Positions 58,501 to 60,264 are shown, numbered from the stretch's first letter. The stretch: 64,000 nucleotides of DNA from Symsagittifera roscoffensis (GCF_963678635.1 NC_087065.1:47988381-48052380), one strand, 5' to 3'. A program made the numbers and translations. The notes: generated by a model not told the origin, from the sequence alone.

Positions 58501-59951
58501 TTCGCCTGTGTTTGAATGTTTTTTTTTGTTTTTTAAATGCTTTAAGAACCAGTTAGTAATAGACAAAGTATTGCAAAAAAATCCCGAGCGAATTTGATTG
58601 GAAATTCAGTCTGAAATTTTTCAGGATAAAAACAAATAAGAACGGACCTGTTTTTCTCGACACAGACAATGTTGATGAAATTTTTTTGAGCACAAATCAC
58701 CGCTGAAGGATCTTTAAACAAAGCTTACAGGGAGTCAAATGAGATAGCATAATAAAGTAATCAAAATCGGCTGAAAAATAGTCCCTACGCCATAGTTCCT
58801 GCTTTTGAACTTTTTACAACCACTGACTTTCTAAGAAATGTCTGTCGGCTATGTTCTGTTGATTTAGGCGCCGACTTGATAAAACCTGAAAGATATTAAT
58901 ATTCAATAGAGAACAAGGATATTGGACGACTTAAAGTAATCAGTTTTGGCTTAAAAAAAAACAGTCCCCACGCCTTAGTTTCTTCCCACTTCGTAAAGTG
59001 AACGGAACAATAAGTGAAGTGGCAGGGGCAGTTTTTAAAATTTTTGCAACCATTGACCTTCAACACATTTCTGTCGGCTATGTTATTATGATTCAGCTAT
59101 CGATTTAGAAATAAACCCTAAAAGATCTAATTTCTTACAAGGCAACGAGTTTTTTTGGACAATTAAAAGGTATCGTGCGTCAAGGCTCAACATAACCCGA
59201 GAATAGCAATGAAGTTTATCTTGCTTTGATACTTTTAATGGAGTTAAGTTGATTTTATTGTATTTTTAAGAGTCGATGAACGTGGTTCAGGTTCTTATAT
59301 AGGGCGCGATGATTTTTTTGTTTTTTTTTAGGAAAAGTCTTAAAATTTGTTCAGGCTCAAGTTTTCTTTTTCGCAGTTCGATCCAACAGCGAAAGTGTAA
59401 AGGTCTTGAAAAATGTGATCGACTTCGAAAACGGAATTTAGTTATTAGATTTCCCCAAAAAATTTTACCTATTGATCCAATTTTCTCAAATGGGGTTAAT
59501 TTTATCAAGAAAAAGGTTAATAAGAAATCCAATTAGCTTCGAGGCCCTCTGTTGGAAATTCGAAAGTTGAGAAAAACAAGTCAGTATTTTGTTTCTGCGT
59601 TTGTTGAATCTTTTCCAACTGTCTGTCAAATATTTGTCCTGTAAAAATCGATAAGGTTAGAATGTTCCTTTTTAGGGAATTGGCTGCTACATGTTCCGAG
59701 TGGACAACAAACACGTTATAGATGCGACCATTAGTGGAAACGCAGCCAGATTCATCAACCATTCTTGCCAGCCGAATTGCTACTCACGAGTGCTCGTGGC
59801 CGAGAACAGGAAGCACATCGTCATCTTCGCAATGAGACACATTTTAAGAGGCGAAGAGTTGACTTACGACTATAAATTCGATATTGAAGACGATTCGTCT
59901 AAGTTGGACTGTCTTTGCAATTCGAGGAACTGCCGCAAGTTCCTCAACTGA
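2213..59951 (+). CDS. KMT2A: Trithorax/KMT2A-B type histone H3K4 methyltransferase, 18 coding exons (5' end missing)
   Basis: This gene fills most of the window. The coding exons are 2213-4596, 5369-5961, 6025-6075, 10469-10774, 11415-11718, 12629-12952, 14956-15196, 15291-15742, 15815-15871, 17644-17803, 23361-23686, 24023-24427, 39011-39591, 39815-40033, 49089-49378, 50624-50757, 50954-51167 and 59676-59951. They sum to 7317 nt, exactly 2439 codons with the stop, and every junction keeps phase. Approximate domain positions are CXXC 749-784, PHD1-2 1120-1220, PHD3 1260-1390, bromodomain 1390-1540, extended PHD 1615-1730, FYRN 1835-1885, FYRC 2115-2225, Win motif 2228-2231, SET 2300-2415 and post-SET to the end. 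This order is that of KMT2A/KMT2B and Drosophila Trx. The product writes H3K4 methylation in nuclear COMPASS-like complexes. The linker between FYRN and FYRC is only about 220 residues, far shorter than in vertebrates, and I saw no taspase-1 site in it. The symbol marks the family; A/B orthology is unresolved. Confidence 0.93.
4597..5368 (+). other. KMT2 intron 1
   Basis: 772-nt intron from GTTAGT to TTCCTCAG. Around 4770-4900 it carries a weak copy of the dispersed family A repeat seen throughout the window. No other feature was seen. Confidence 0.7.
5369..5961 (+). CDS. KMT2A: KMT2 exon 2: linker after the CXXC finger
   Basis: Encodes about 198 residues of K/S/T/E/P-rich linker between CXXC and the PHD cluster, including the hydrophobic segment [16 protein letters not shown], which sits where vertebrate KMT2A has NILSTLSNG. 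The acceptor is TTCCTCAG at 5368 and the donor is GTAGGT at 5962. Phase matches both neighbours (two bases carried in, one carried out). No catalytic or zinc residues. Confidence 0.82.
6025..6075 (+). CDS. KMT2A: KMT2 exon 3 (51-nt small exon)
   Basis: Acceptor GGATTTAG at 6024, donor GTGAGC at 6076, 17 codons. It takes one base from exon 2 and gives one base to exon 4, so skipping it would keep the frame. The case for it is splice signals and phase; the sequence is not conserved enough to recognise. Confidence 0.6.
6640..7745. repeat. Degenerate tandem repeat, units about 120-150 bp
   Basis: A recurring phrase of the form 'CTCTGCCAAATYTGA...AAGGGTTC' appears near 7139, 7261, 7408 and 7558, separated by T-rich stretches containing TTTGAAAGTTTG. 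The units are strongly diverged. A related block lies at 9290-10070. Confidence 0.6.
7860..8115. repeat. Two diverged direct copies, about 180 bp apart
   Basis: The phrases AGGTAGTTAAGTTGATA, then GGAGTACGTTTGGGG, occur near 7893-7929 and again near 8070-8102, with matching flanks (CACATAATGGCAAATT and similar). An imperfect direct duplication. Just upstream, 7785-7830 holds the hairpin head (CCCTTGC...GTAAGGG) shared with 62790-62840. Confidence 0.6.
8570..9230. repeat. Four-unit degenerate tandem repeat, about 163-177 bp per unit
   Basis: Each unit carries a phrase like GGAGGCAAGATTCGCAACC followed by CTCTGACAG, starting near 8594, 8757, 8934 and 9111, then a run of A/T with TTTAAATTTAAGTT. 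Identity between units is moderate, so the array is old. Confidence 0.65.
9290..10070. repeat. Second block of the CTCTG(C/T)CAAA degenerate repeat
   Basis: Units begin near 9350, 9520, 9662 and 9840 with variants of 'AAAACTGCTCTCTCAAACTGAG', each followed by a GGTTCAATGGATAGAAC-like phrase and a T-rich stretch. They match the block at 6640-7745. Near 10155-10185 a GCGAAATGCAGCTTCGC hairpin shared with other dispersed elements follows. Confidence 0.55.
10469..10774 (+). CDS. KMT2A: KMT2 exon 4: pre-PHD linker
   Basis: 102 codons, acceptor ATTTTTAG at 10468, donor GTAAGC at 10775. Rich in S/P/G, ending in HKHGLPIIG, which aligns with GGLGILTS just before PHD1 in human KMT2A. One base is carried in and one out. 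Unlike the variable linker before it, the last 25 residues look constrained. Confidence 0.85.
10775..11414. repeat. KMT2 intron 4 with dispersed family A repeat
   Basis: The intron (GTAAGC to TTTCAG) is largely one copy of family A, about 10920-11290. Its marks are a CACGAACGTAGTAAATG head, a TTTTATAGACCTTGGTGATT stretch, AACGTGATCAACTTC, and CTATTGATCCAGTTTTCTC. Family A recurs at least nine times in the window, always within introns. Confidence 0.65.
11415..11718 (+). CDS. KMT2A: KMT2 exon 5: PHD1 and most of PHD2
   Basis: Starts GTAQLPVAS, then CLIC...[13 protein letters not shown]...WVCRSC, a complete C4HC3 PHD1, directly followed by CRVCG...[15 protein letters not shown]...WKCP, PHD2, whose last zinc ligands come from exon 6. 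Acceptor TTTCAG at 11414, donor GTATGT at 11719. All zinc residues expected for the two fingers are present. In KMT2A PHD1-PHD2 packs with PHD3 and the bromodomain as a chromatin-reading module. Confidence 0.93.
11719..12628. repeat. KMT2 intron 5 with an early block of the ~85-bp satellite
   Basis: Between about 11760 and 12360 the sequence repeats AAGCAAGCTATTCA...GAAACTT...TCATAGAGTGAATCGGTT, the reverse-complement orientation of the satellite seen at 25.4-27.0 kb and 46.2-47.8 kb. About seven diverged units are recognisable. The rest of the intron shows nothing. Confidence 0.65.
12629..12952 (+). CDS. KMT2A: KMT2 exon 6: end of PHD2 and start of PHD3
   Basis: Begins [10 protein letters not shown], completing PHD2 and entering the linker finger, then [18 protein letters not shown], the first PHD3 ligands. 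The first PHD3 loop holds an unusual insertion of about 50 acidic/serine-rich residues ([13 protein letters not shown]...), before YIKCNSCYK, the next ligand pair. Acceptor TTATTTAG at 12628, donor GTAAGT at 12953. The insertion would lengthen the zinc-coordinating loop next to the methyl-lysine pocket. Confidence 0.9.
13372..13452 (+). repeat. tRNA-like module (probable SINE head)
   Basis: Contains an A-box-like TGGCATAGAGGTAAACCCG and a B-box-like GGGTACGAGTCCCG 30-40 bp apart, the layout of an RNA polymerase III promoter. It does not fold as an intact tRNA (no matching acceptor stem), so I call it SINE-like and not a tRNA gene. Confidence 0.45.
13680..14340 (+). repeat. Family D dispersed element with internal tRNA-like module
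   Basis: Head CTTGCGAAGCAAAGTGTATTAG, then CCAACCTAAGTCGCAAG, a tRNA-like stretch at 14065-14125 (GTGGCTGAGTGGTTAG and GATTCGAATTC), and a tail with a GTAAGCGCAACTTTGCC hairpin remnant. A second, clearly homologous copy is at 27930-28560. Confidence 0.55.
14565..14856. mobile_element. Truncated hAT-type MITE
   Basis: The right end, AAAATCCTAGATCTGCCTCTGG, is a diverged form of the terminal repeat of the intact MITE at 50174-50583. Internal phrases (GCGCCAATATTTT, GCGCCAAAAAACGC, GGTCGACCTTAAG) also match. The left end is missing. Confidence 0.55.
14956..15196 (+). CDS. KMT2A: KMT2 exon 7: rest of PHD3 and bromodomain entry
   Basis: Continues PHD3 with [14 protein letters not shown] and, after about 45 residues, NFQCLDC, the final ligand pair. 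The W next to the zinc ligand corresponds to the aromatic-cage Trp that reads H3K4me3 in KMT2A. Then [10 protein letters not shown] begins the bromodomain region. Acceptor AACAG at 14955, donor GTAATC at 15197, phase 0 at the 3' end. Confidence 0.9.
15291..15742 (+). CDS. KMT2A: KMT2 exon 8: bromodomain
   Basis: [20 protein letters not shown] matches the first helix of the KMT2A bromodomain. A K/E-rich insertion follows, then [17 protein letters not shown] and [16 protein letters not shown], matching SVLEFSDDIVKII and KSFFIRQMERVFPWF. The acetyl-lysine-binding asparagine of canonical bromodomains is not evident, as in KMT2A where the domain does not bind acetyl-lysine. Acceptor TTTTAG at 15290, donor GTAAGT at 15743. 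Confidence 0.9.
15815..15871 (+). CDS. KMT2A: KMT2 exon 9 (57-nt small exon)
   Basis: 19 codons encoding [18 protein letters not shown] between bromodomain and extended PHD. Acceptor TTTCCAG at 15814, donor GTAAGT at 15872. Phase matches both sides; the segment corresponds to the GMLPNAVLPPS linker of human KMT2A. Confidence 0.82.
16030..16459 (-). mobile_element. hAT-type MITE
   Basis: Ends are CAGGGGTGGATTCAG and, at the other side, CTTAGATCCGCCCCTG, imperfect inverted repeats of the kind found at 50174-50583, with the interior (GCGCCAATATATACTAA twice, GCGCGCCAAAAAGTGC) in the opposite orientation. It contains a G homopolymer near 16046-16058. I see no 8-bp flanking duplication, so its insertion is older or was rearranged. 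Confidence 0.7.
16640..17580. repeat. Family A repeat, tandem duplication of about 395 bp
   Basis: 16795-17160 and 17190-17575 are near copies: the phrases CGAACAGYGAAAGTATAAAAG, GATTTCCTAGC(G/A)GAATAAT, TTATCAATAAAGTGTC and CAACTGTCTGTTTGCTATG recur in the same order. A third copy of the last 150 bp lies at 17925-18075, beyond exon 10. Confidence 0.75.
17644..17803 (+). CDS. KMT2A: KMT2 exon 10: start of the extended PHD (C2HC pre-PHD)
   Basis: About 53 codons: a serine-rich lead, then [15 protein letters not shown], matching RQCALCLTYGDDSAND of KMT2A at the first zinc ligands of the extended PHD. Acceptor TTCTTTTAG at 17643, donor GTGAGT at 17804, ending in phase 0. The exon directly follows repeat-derived sequence. 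Confidence 0.88.
17860..18620. repeat. Degenerate ~55-60-bp minisatellite interrupted by a family A fragment
   Basis: Units have the form 'TTGAACCAGGGATGAATCTGGGATTTTTGTGGGTGGAAT', seen from 17863, interrupted at about 17925-18080 by the third copy of a family A segment, then continuing for roughly nine units to about 18590. Units are poorly conserved. Confidence 0.6.
18960..19205. repeat. Three-copy tandem repeat, about 70-85 bp
   Basis: The phrase AGTGTACTTGTAGTCGCGAA, followed by CAAG(A/G)CATTTTTCCCGTA, begins near 18976, 19046 and 19132. Copies 1 and 2 are almost identical, so this duplication is recent. Confidence 0.8.
19680..20345. repeat. Two family A copies in tandem
   Basis: A first, partial copy at about 19700-19900 and a fuller one at about 19955-20345. 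The second includes the head GATGAACGTAGTGAAAAC, the TTATAGGTCTTGCTG stretch, AAAAGGAAGGCAAACTCCAC and TATTGATCCAGCTTTCTC. Confidence 0.7.
20708..22944 (-). CDS. Unrecognised protein, four exons, nested antisense in KMT2 intron 10
   Basis: Exons on the - strand are about 22926/22944-22571, 22498-22393, 22182-21766 and 21664-20708 (stop). Donors are GTAAGA, GTTAGT and GTAAGA; acceptors are TTTTTAG, ACTTTTAG and TTTTTTTCAG, and all phases fit, giving at least 607 codons. No initiator ATG is visible in the first exon, so a 5' exon is missing. The N-terminal 150 residues are S/R/K-rich and probably disordered ([18 protein letters not shown]). The C-terminal 450 residues look globular, with strand-like stretches [25 protein letters not shown] and AEAIMILG, and an aromatic-rich end. 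I do not recognise the family and assign no function. Confidence 0.72.
23361..23686 (+). CDS. KMT2A: KMT2 exon 11: extended PHD, main part
   Basis: [22 protein letters not shown] matches GRLLYIGQNEWTHVNCALWS of KMT2[26 protein letters not shown] and [10 protein letters not shown] supply the remaining ligands of the C5HC2HCH extended PHD. Acceptor GTTTTCAG at 23360, donor GTTAGA at 23687, carrying two bases. This domain follows the bromodomain in all trithorax-type proteins. Confidence 0.95.
24023..24427 (+). CDS. KMT2A: KMT2 exon 12: end of extended PHD and first half of FYRN
   Basis: [12 protein letters not shown] matches VFRRVFVDFEGI. A 60-residue S/N/T-rich insertion follows, then [20 protein letters not shown], which aligns with LEPENIHMMIGSMTIDCLG, the FYRN start. 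The exon ends [10 protein letters not shown], in the position of LFPIGYQCSR. Acceptor GTTACAG at 24022, donor GTGAGT at 24428, two bases carried to exon 13. Confidence 0.9.
25380..26960. repeat. Degenerate ~85-bp satellite, about 18 units
   Basis: Units carry 'GCTTAGAAAAACTTGAACTTTTCGC', 'CCGATTCGGTCTATGAAAT', 'AACTTGAAATATTTCAAAG' and 'TTTCATAGCTTGAATAGCTT'. Spacing in the better preserved block at 46.9-47.3 kb is 84-86 bp. Here the units are much more diverged, with insertions and losses. Confidence 0.75.
27930..28560 (+). repeat. Family D element, second copy
   Basis: Head ACACTTGCTGAGCAAAGTGT (an imperfect hairpin), CATAATTTATACATAATTTG, a tRNA-like GTGGTTAGTGCGTGAGACTC with GATTCGAATCCGAC about 30 bp later, and a tail hairpin GCGAAGCGCAGCTTC. 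Order and spacing match 13680-14340. Confidence 0.6.
28575..28925. repeat. ATTTAAATC-rich palindromic low-complexity stretch
   Basis: Repeated GATTTAAATC, TTGATTTAAATCA and GATTTTAATC words at both ends of this stretch. These are self-complementary and could pair between the two ends (28590-28690 with 28855-28915). Confidence 0.5.
29390..29445. repeat. Short GATATC/CGCGATATC repeat
   Basis: Five diverged ~11-13-bp units containing GA(T/C)ATCG(C/T)G(C/T)G, a small simple repeat standing out by its GC content from its surroundings. Confidence 0.6.
32508..32512 (-). terminator. Pol III terminator of tRNA-Leu copy 1
   Basis: A run of five T on the coding strand starting three bases past the tRNA 3' end, followed by a second T-rich stretch. 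Same in copies 2 (36820-36824) and 3 (44770-44774). Confidence 0.75.
32515..32596 (-). tRNA. trnL-AAG: tRNA-Leu (AAG), copy 1
   Basis: 82 nt that fold as a class II tRNA. The acceptor GGTAGGA pairs with TCCTATC (one G-T), the D-arm has TGGCCGAGCGG, the anticodon stem CTGCG/CGCAG encloses TTAAGGC (anticodon AAG, codon CUU), the variable arm has ATC-TTCG-GAT, and the T-arm carries GTTCGAATC. A-box and B-box are intact, and a T5 terminator follows. It lies antisense in KMT2 intron 12. The 3' CCA is not encoded, as expected for a eukaryotic nuclear tRNA gene. Confidence 0.96.
32623..32628 (-). promoter_or_regulatory. TATA-like upstream element of tRNA-Leu copy 1
   Basis: TATATA lies 27 bp upstream of the tRNA 5' end, a position where some eukaryotes have a TFIIIB-guiding TATA box. 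Identical at 36935-36940 and 44885-44890 in the other copies. Confidence 0.5.
36827..36908 (-). tRNA. trnL-AAG: tRNA-Leu (AAG), copy 2
   Basis: Identical in all 82 positions to copy 1 and inside the second duplication unit, with the same TATATA upstream and T5 downstream. Being identical including flanks, it is either a functional recent paralogue or an assembly duplication. Confidence 0.95.
38440..38730. repeat. Family A repeat copy
   Basis: Head GATGAACGTGGTTCAGACTC with CCTATATAGGTCGCGAT, then AAGGCAAACTCCACTATCG and AACATGGTCGACTTC. The same head variant occurs at 59275. Confidence 0.65.
39011..39591 (+). CDS. KMT2A: KMT2 exon 13: second half of FYRN and a C2HC zinc-knuckle-like linker
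   Basis: [20 protein letters not shown] completes FYRN (VYWSTTDARKRCVYTCKIVE in KMT2A). The linker that follows has a basic [10 protein letters not shown] cluster and, near 39478-39543, [20 protein letters not shown], a C-x2-C-x11-H-x4-C pattern that could bind zinc. I know of no such finger at this place in KMT2A. Acceptor GATTAG at 39010, donor GTAAGT at 39592. Confidence 0.9.
39815..40033 (+). CDS. KMT2A: KMT2 exon 14: first part of FYRC
   Basis: Phase demands the acceptor AACTTAAG at 39814, giving [21 protein letters not shown] better-looking ATCTCGCAG at 39839 would shift the frame and stop within ten codons. [20 protein letters not shown] matches HLLFEICSDDGFQICAESIE, the start of FYRC. 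The donor is the weak GTTGGG at 40034; one base carries to exon 15. Partial copies of this exon occur at 40955-40977 and 45634-45810. Confidence 0.82.
40011..41995. repeat. 944-bp tandem duplication of exon-14 end plus satellite
   Basis: Sequence from about 40007 reappears 944 bp later (40951 on), including the last 23 bases of exon 14 with its donor, a ~280-bp repeat that is itself doubled (CTTATATATTAAATGAAAGT at 40139 and 40420), and ~85-bp satellite units. The copies differ at only a few positions. Confidence 0.85.
42005..45635. repeat. Segmental duplication copy 3 with internal 1150-bp tandem repeat
   Basis: Matches the right-hand parts of copies 1 and 2 (from GAAACTCAATCAACC onward). 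Within it 42058-43207 is repeated as 43208-44357 with a period of exactly 1150 bp before the unit continues to the tRNA and ends in AAGCGCTGCTGCATG at 45635, fused straight to a copy of KMT2 exon 14. Confidence 0.88.
44777..44858 (-). tRNA. trnL-AAG: tRNA-Leu (AAG), copy 3
   Basis: Identical to copies 1 and 2 over 82 nt, with the same upstream TATATA (44885-44890) and downstream T5 (44770-44774). It is antisense to KMT2, in intron 14 and not intron 12, so the duplication carried it across exons 13-14. Confidence 0.95.
45634..45810 (+). pseudogene. Partial duplicate of KMT2 exon 14
   Basis: A near-exact copy of 39857-40033, offset 5777 bp, with the GTTGGG donor and downstream intron sequence but without the first 42 bases of the exon and its acceptor. 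Fused at its left edge to the end of the tRNA duplication. Reading frame is intact over the copied part, so it would only be used if a cryptic acceptor upstream were activated. Confidence 0.88.
46140..47830. repeat. ~85-bp satellite, best preserved block
   Basis: The phrase CCGATTCGGTC and variants recurs at 46921, 47007, 47091, 47177 and 47263, giving spacings of 84-86 bp. Units contain AACTTGAAA(A/T)ATTTCAAAG and TAGCTTGAATAGCTTGCTTAG. About 16-18 units in all, decaying toward the right. Confidence 0.85.
48660..48960. repeat. Family A repeat copy
   Basis: Contains AAACTCCACTATGGAACAGC, GATTTCCCTGTGAAATAAAG and TATTGATCCAGTTTTCTC in family order; it ends about 130 bp before exon 15. Confidence 0.65.
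49089..49378 (+). CDS. KMT2A: KMT2 exon 15: rest of FYRC and Win motif
   Basis: [13 protein letters not shown] and [32 protein letters not shown] match AWKSLTDKVQEAR and MLGILHDAVVFLIEQLSGAKHCRNYKFRFH. The exon ends ESGCARCE, the Win motif: the Arg of (C/A)AR(A/S/C)E inserts in the WDR5 channel. Acceptor TTTGCAG at 49088, donor GTGAGT at 49379, phase 0, so the motif is cut right after its Glu. Its base composition is higher in GC than the flanking introns. Confidence 0.94.
49379..50623. other. KMT2 intron 15: family A copy and hAT MITEs
   Basis: GTGAGT to TTTTTTCAG. Holds a family A copy (49625-49890), a degenerate MITE copy (about 49890-50112, ending GCGCAGGGCACTGG) and an intact MITE (50174-50583) that finishes 40 bp before the next exon. 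Confidence 0.75.
50174..50583 (+). mobile_element. hAT-type MITE with 8-bp target duplication
   Basis: 410 bp with terminal inverted repeats CAGGGGCGGATCTAG and (reverse of right end) CAGGGGCGGATTTAG, flanked by perfect ATTATGAA at 50166-50173 and 50584-50591. TIRs starting CAGGGG and an 8-bp duplication are hallmarks of the hAT superfamily. No transposase is encoded. A G run at the left and a C run at the right lie inside the ends. Related copies are at 14565, 16030 and 49890. Confidence 0.9.
50624..50757 (+). CDS. KMT2A: KMT2 exon 16: N-SET-like segment
   Basis: [27 protein letters not shown] aligns with VHLRKSAFDMFNFLASKHRQPPE of KMT2A; the rest ([16 protein letters not shown]) precedes the SET domain. 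Acceptor TTTTTTCAG at 50623, donor GTAAGC at 50758, two bases carried to the next exon. It is directly downstream of a young hAT MITE. Confidence 0.92.
50954..51167 (+). CDS. KMT2A: KMT2 exon 17: first half of SET
   Basis: [45 protein letters not shown]... matches the pre-SET lead and SET-N of KMT2A (HGRGL, the SAM-binding loop, and MVIEYAGNVIR). It ends [11 protein letters not shown] at phase 0. Acceptor ATCTATAG at 50953, donor GTGAGC at 51168. The other half of the domain is 8.5 kb away. Confidence 0.96.
51230..51445 (+). mobile_element. tRNA-derived SINE
   Basis: The head (51235-51305) has an A-box CCGTGGCTGAGTGTTTAAG and a B-box GTGGGTTCGAATCCCGC at tRNA-like spacing, but the anticodon arm and acceptor pairing are lost. 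A GC-rich body (CGCCTCCTCAAGGTGCGACGG, CCCACGGAAGAGTAAACCC) runs to an A-rich tail near 51432-51440. This is the layout of a Pol III-transcribed SINE. Confidence 0.75.
51785..52590. repeat. Repeat unit E with two copies of the tRNA-like module
   Basis: From about 51810 (CTGAAAGATCTTTATTATT...GCTGCAAGCTTTG) the sequence matches units further right at 57690 and 58700. Then 52157-52362 and 52371-52580 are two almost identical ~214-bp copies, running from CATAAGCAAAGCCTGTGTG to GTAGAGGTAGGGGAGGAGACC. The second was interrupted by the retrotransposon. Confidence 0.85.
52591..52605 (+). repeat. 15-bp target-site duplication, left copy
   Basis: AGGGTTCGAACGTGG, identical to 56691-56705. Uninterrupted relatives at 57189 and 58254 show the empty-site sequence continuing with TCAGGTTCGG or similar. 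Confidence 0.95.
52812..54410 (+). CDS. Retrotransposon frame 1: 2A-like motif, PHD-like finger and APE endonuclease
   Basis: The first in-frame ATG is 52812, though the frame is open from 52602 with a C homopolymer coding for prolines. Residues 24-32 are GDVERNPGP, the DxExNPGP pattern of 2A peptides, where the ribosome skips the last Gly-Pro bond. Next is CPICGKEI...[12 protein letters not shown]...FVCDRCSWC, a PHD-like zinc finger, then a K/R/E-rich stretch. The endonuclease follows: [25 protein letters not shown] and SDHRPK supply the catalytic Asn, Glu, Asp-x-Asn and Ser-Asp-His. It ends at TAG 54408-54410 just after a GGGAAAA slippery site. Confidence 0.88.
   Translation: MFGGFLAAGPGKPAYWVQLLVSAGDVERNPGPETYVCPICGKEIKDRRQISVWCHLGGYVHMKCTSMRSIKGYSDEFVCDRCSWCKGEGGKREIRERRRTEKRKRREKVQKTRAEKREREAKTKGKGKATRVWTWNIQGARVSFPRRNRFAEILRCISKSNAEVVLLSELREKEEGMKWIKAKDMFGVLIHGKRSGIILRDEWALDWRDQGCKRTCGDRSSAVEVNQIKFVATYQPLWNSDRRDFDAYREELNEMIRCGAKKLVLGGDFNSSVGDTSQREEDDAVGPFGLGRTNAAGRDLIEWCHEQGLTWTSSFFRHNRRGTWKCPGRRTWHEIDGFMVKKKDRSRVVMSINTVIAGTSLSDHRPKCMEVWRRKGAKANRKSETQRKINWEALRDGSIRQAFASTVDGKREQQGTGEESERLINLINEAGTEVCGFKEKKALSPWLDTHLEEIQGFKRRIGALTKSFERTRTENFKIQRQEVRKEYKKAKRRWEEEWWLKLVDETKDAEVKGDIRRMYKTLRYLGGKTSRT
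52881..52907 (+). other. 2A-like ribosome-skipping motif
   Basis: Encodes G-D-V-E-R-N-P-G-P, preceded by a hydrophobic LLVSA, the features needed for 2A activity. It lies 24 residues after the first in-frame Met. In other non-LTR elements such leaders either release the downstream polyprotein or act as a signal sequence when skipping fails. Confidence 0.85.
54384..56176 (+). CDS. Retrotransposon frame 2: reverse transcriptase and C-terminal domain
   Basis: In the -1 frame relative to frame 1, and homologous from before its first ATG (54452): [15 protein letters not shown] precedes it. RT blocks are visible: [41 protein letters not shown] (first catalytic Asp), [14 protein letters not shown] and LFADDS (catalytic pair). 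After the thumb comes [18 protein letters not shown]...[14 protein letters not shown]...DRKKWK, the conserved C-terminal segment of many RTE/CR1-like elements. Ends at TAG 56174-56176. Confidence 0.9.
54389..54395 (+). promoter_or_regulatory. Candidate -1 ribosomal frameshift heptamer
   Basis: G GGA AAA in the zero frame (X XXY YYZ form), 12 nt before the TAG that ends frame 1. A -1 slip here enters the frame that continues without stop into the reverse transcriptase. A single-base deletion would look the same, so this is a candidate. Confidence 0.5.
56177..56671 (+). CDS. Retrotransposon frame 3: C2H2-type zinc-finger block
   Basis: In the same frame as the RT, separated only by one TAG; an ATG sits at 56186. 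It holds two C2H2 fingers ([20 protein letters not shown]...H and [19 protein letters not shown]...C) and two C2HC-like ones ([40 protein letters not shown]). It may be a readthrough extension of the RT protein or a separate protein. Zinc-finger arrays in site-selective non-LTR elements bind the target DNA, although usually at the N-terminus. Confidence 0.8.
   Translation, partial: ESEMCRYRGGEKPRSQARYQGENLTCRWEGCGRICKTKGGLVQHERRVHRIQERVFKCDRCNRTFAEKHNLTNHSKSCKGDQMGRCGDCAVTVTRGNMASHRRSCGGGSGTVGNTAARETGGNRYTGTRERKECGSCGAWITANNLAKHERKCQNEPPKAPRGA
56691..56705 (+). repeat. 15-bp target-site duplication, right copy
   Basis: AGGGTTCGAACGTGG, identical to 52591-52605; after it the host repeat resumes (GCAGGTTCGGATGTTTTTAATG). 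Confidence 0.95.
56706..59250. repeat. Tandem ~1-kb repeat units (family E) with terminal hairpins
   Basis: Three units follow the retrotransposon: the rest of the interrupted unit to about 57045, 57050-58020, and 58025-59250 (decaying). Each has the tRNA-like GTAGCGTAGAGGTAGGGG...GGGTTCGAAC, ATAAATAGGCATGTTAGTTG, GGCGTGCGT, and a GCGAAGTACACCTTCGC hairpin (56962, 57469, 58490), followed by GCTTTAAGAACCAGTTAGTA. Around 58713-58756 a ~42-bp block is inverted relative to the matching 57697-57738 and 51822-51865. Confidence 0.85.
59270..59560. repeat. Family A repeat copy
   Basis: Head GATGAACGTGGTTCAGGTTC with TTATATAGGGCGCGATG, then ATGTGATCGACTTCG and TATTGATCCAATTTTCTC. Ends about 115 bp before exon 18. 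Confidence 0.65.
59676..59951 (+). CDS. KMT2A: KMT2 exon 18: catalytic half of SET and post-SET
   Basis: [18 protein letters not shown], then [15 protein letters not shown], the NHS(C)xPN signature that binds SAM and shapes the lysine channel, then EELTYDYKF with the catalytic Tyr. The post-SET CLC...CRKFLN ends at TGA 59949-59951; with the SET Cys it forms a zinc site. Acceptor CTTTTTAG at 59675. Nearly every residue matches KMT2A/B here. Confidence 0.97.
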   Translation, partial: GIGCYMFRVDNKHVIDATISGNAARFINHSCQPNCYSRVLVAENRKHIVIFAMRHILRGEELTYDYKFDIEDDSSKLDCLCNSRNCRKFLN

Positions 59952-60257
59952 ATCAATCATGTTTGCATTTAAGTTTTGTCGAAAACTCATGATTTGAACT
60001 AATTTATTTATACGTTGTTGATAGTTTTCCATGCTGTAATTTTACTTACCGGATTTTGTGGCCTTATTTTTACTTAAACATTGATTCTTAAGCGTTGATC
60101 TATTTTGATTTGTTTTTGCAAAAATTGCTGATATTTTTAATTCGAATATTTTTCATTCAAGTATTGCACAAGTTTTTCCTTATAAGACAGATTGGTTATT
60201 CATAGGCAAATCTTTTGTTCTGCTGTGTCGATTGACTCTCGTGTAATTTTTTTTCAG
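59952..60257 (+). other. Gap between KMT2 and PHB2
   Basis: 306 bp with no AATAAA visible. It must hold the KMT2 3' UTR and whatever drives PHB2. It ends in the strong acceptor at 60246-60257. Confidence 0.5.
60246..60257 (+). promoter_or_regulatory. Splice acceptor 7 nt before the PHB2 start codon
   Basis: Ten pyrimidines plus CAG (ATTTTTTTTCAG form) just upstream of GTGAAGG-ATG. With 5' UTR this short after the acceptor and no coding exon before it, it is either the end of a 5'-UTR intron or a spliced-leader trans-splice site. Confidence 0.55.
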
Positions 60258-60264
60258 GTGAAGG

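Larger units (their letters stand above)
51168..59675 (+). other. KMT2 intron 17 (8.5 kb) inside the SET domain
   Basis: GTGAGC to CTTTTTAG. Contents: tRNA-derived SINE (51230-51440), two leading repeat units (51785-52590), a non-LTR retrotransposon (52606-56690), the rest of the split repeat and further units (56691-59250), and a family A copy (59270-59560). Confidence 0.85.

Noticed and set aside
56700-58560. Helitron ends for the hairpin-tailed repeats
   Set aside because: No CTRR after the hairpin and no 5' TC/insertion at AT could be established, so I did not call Helitron.
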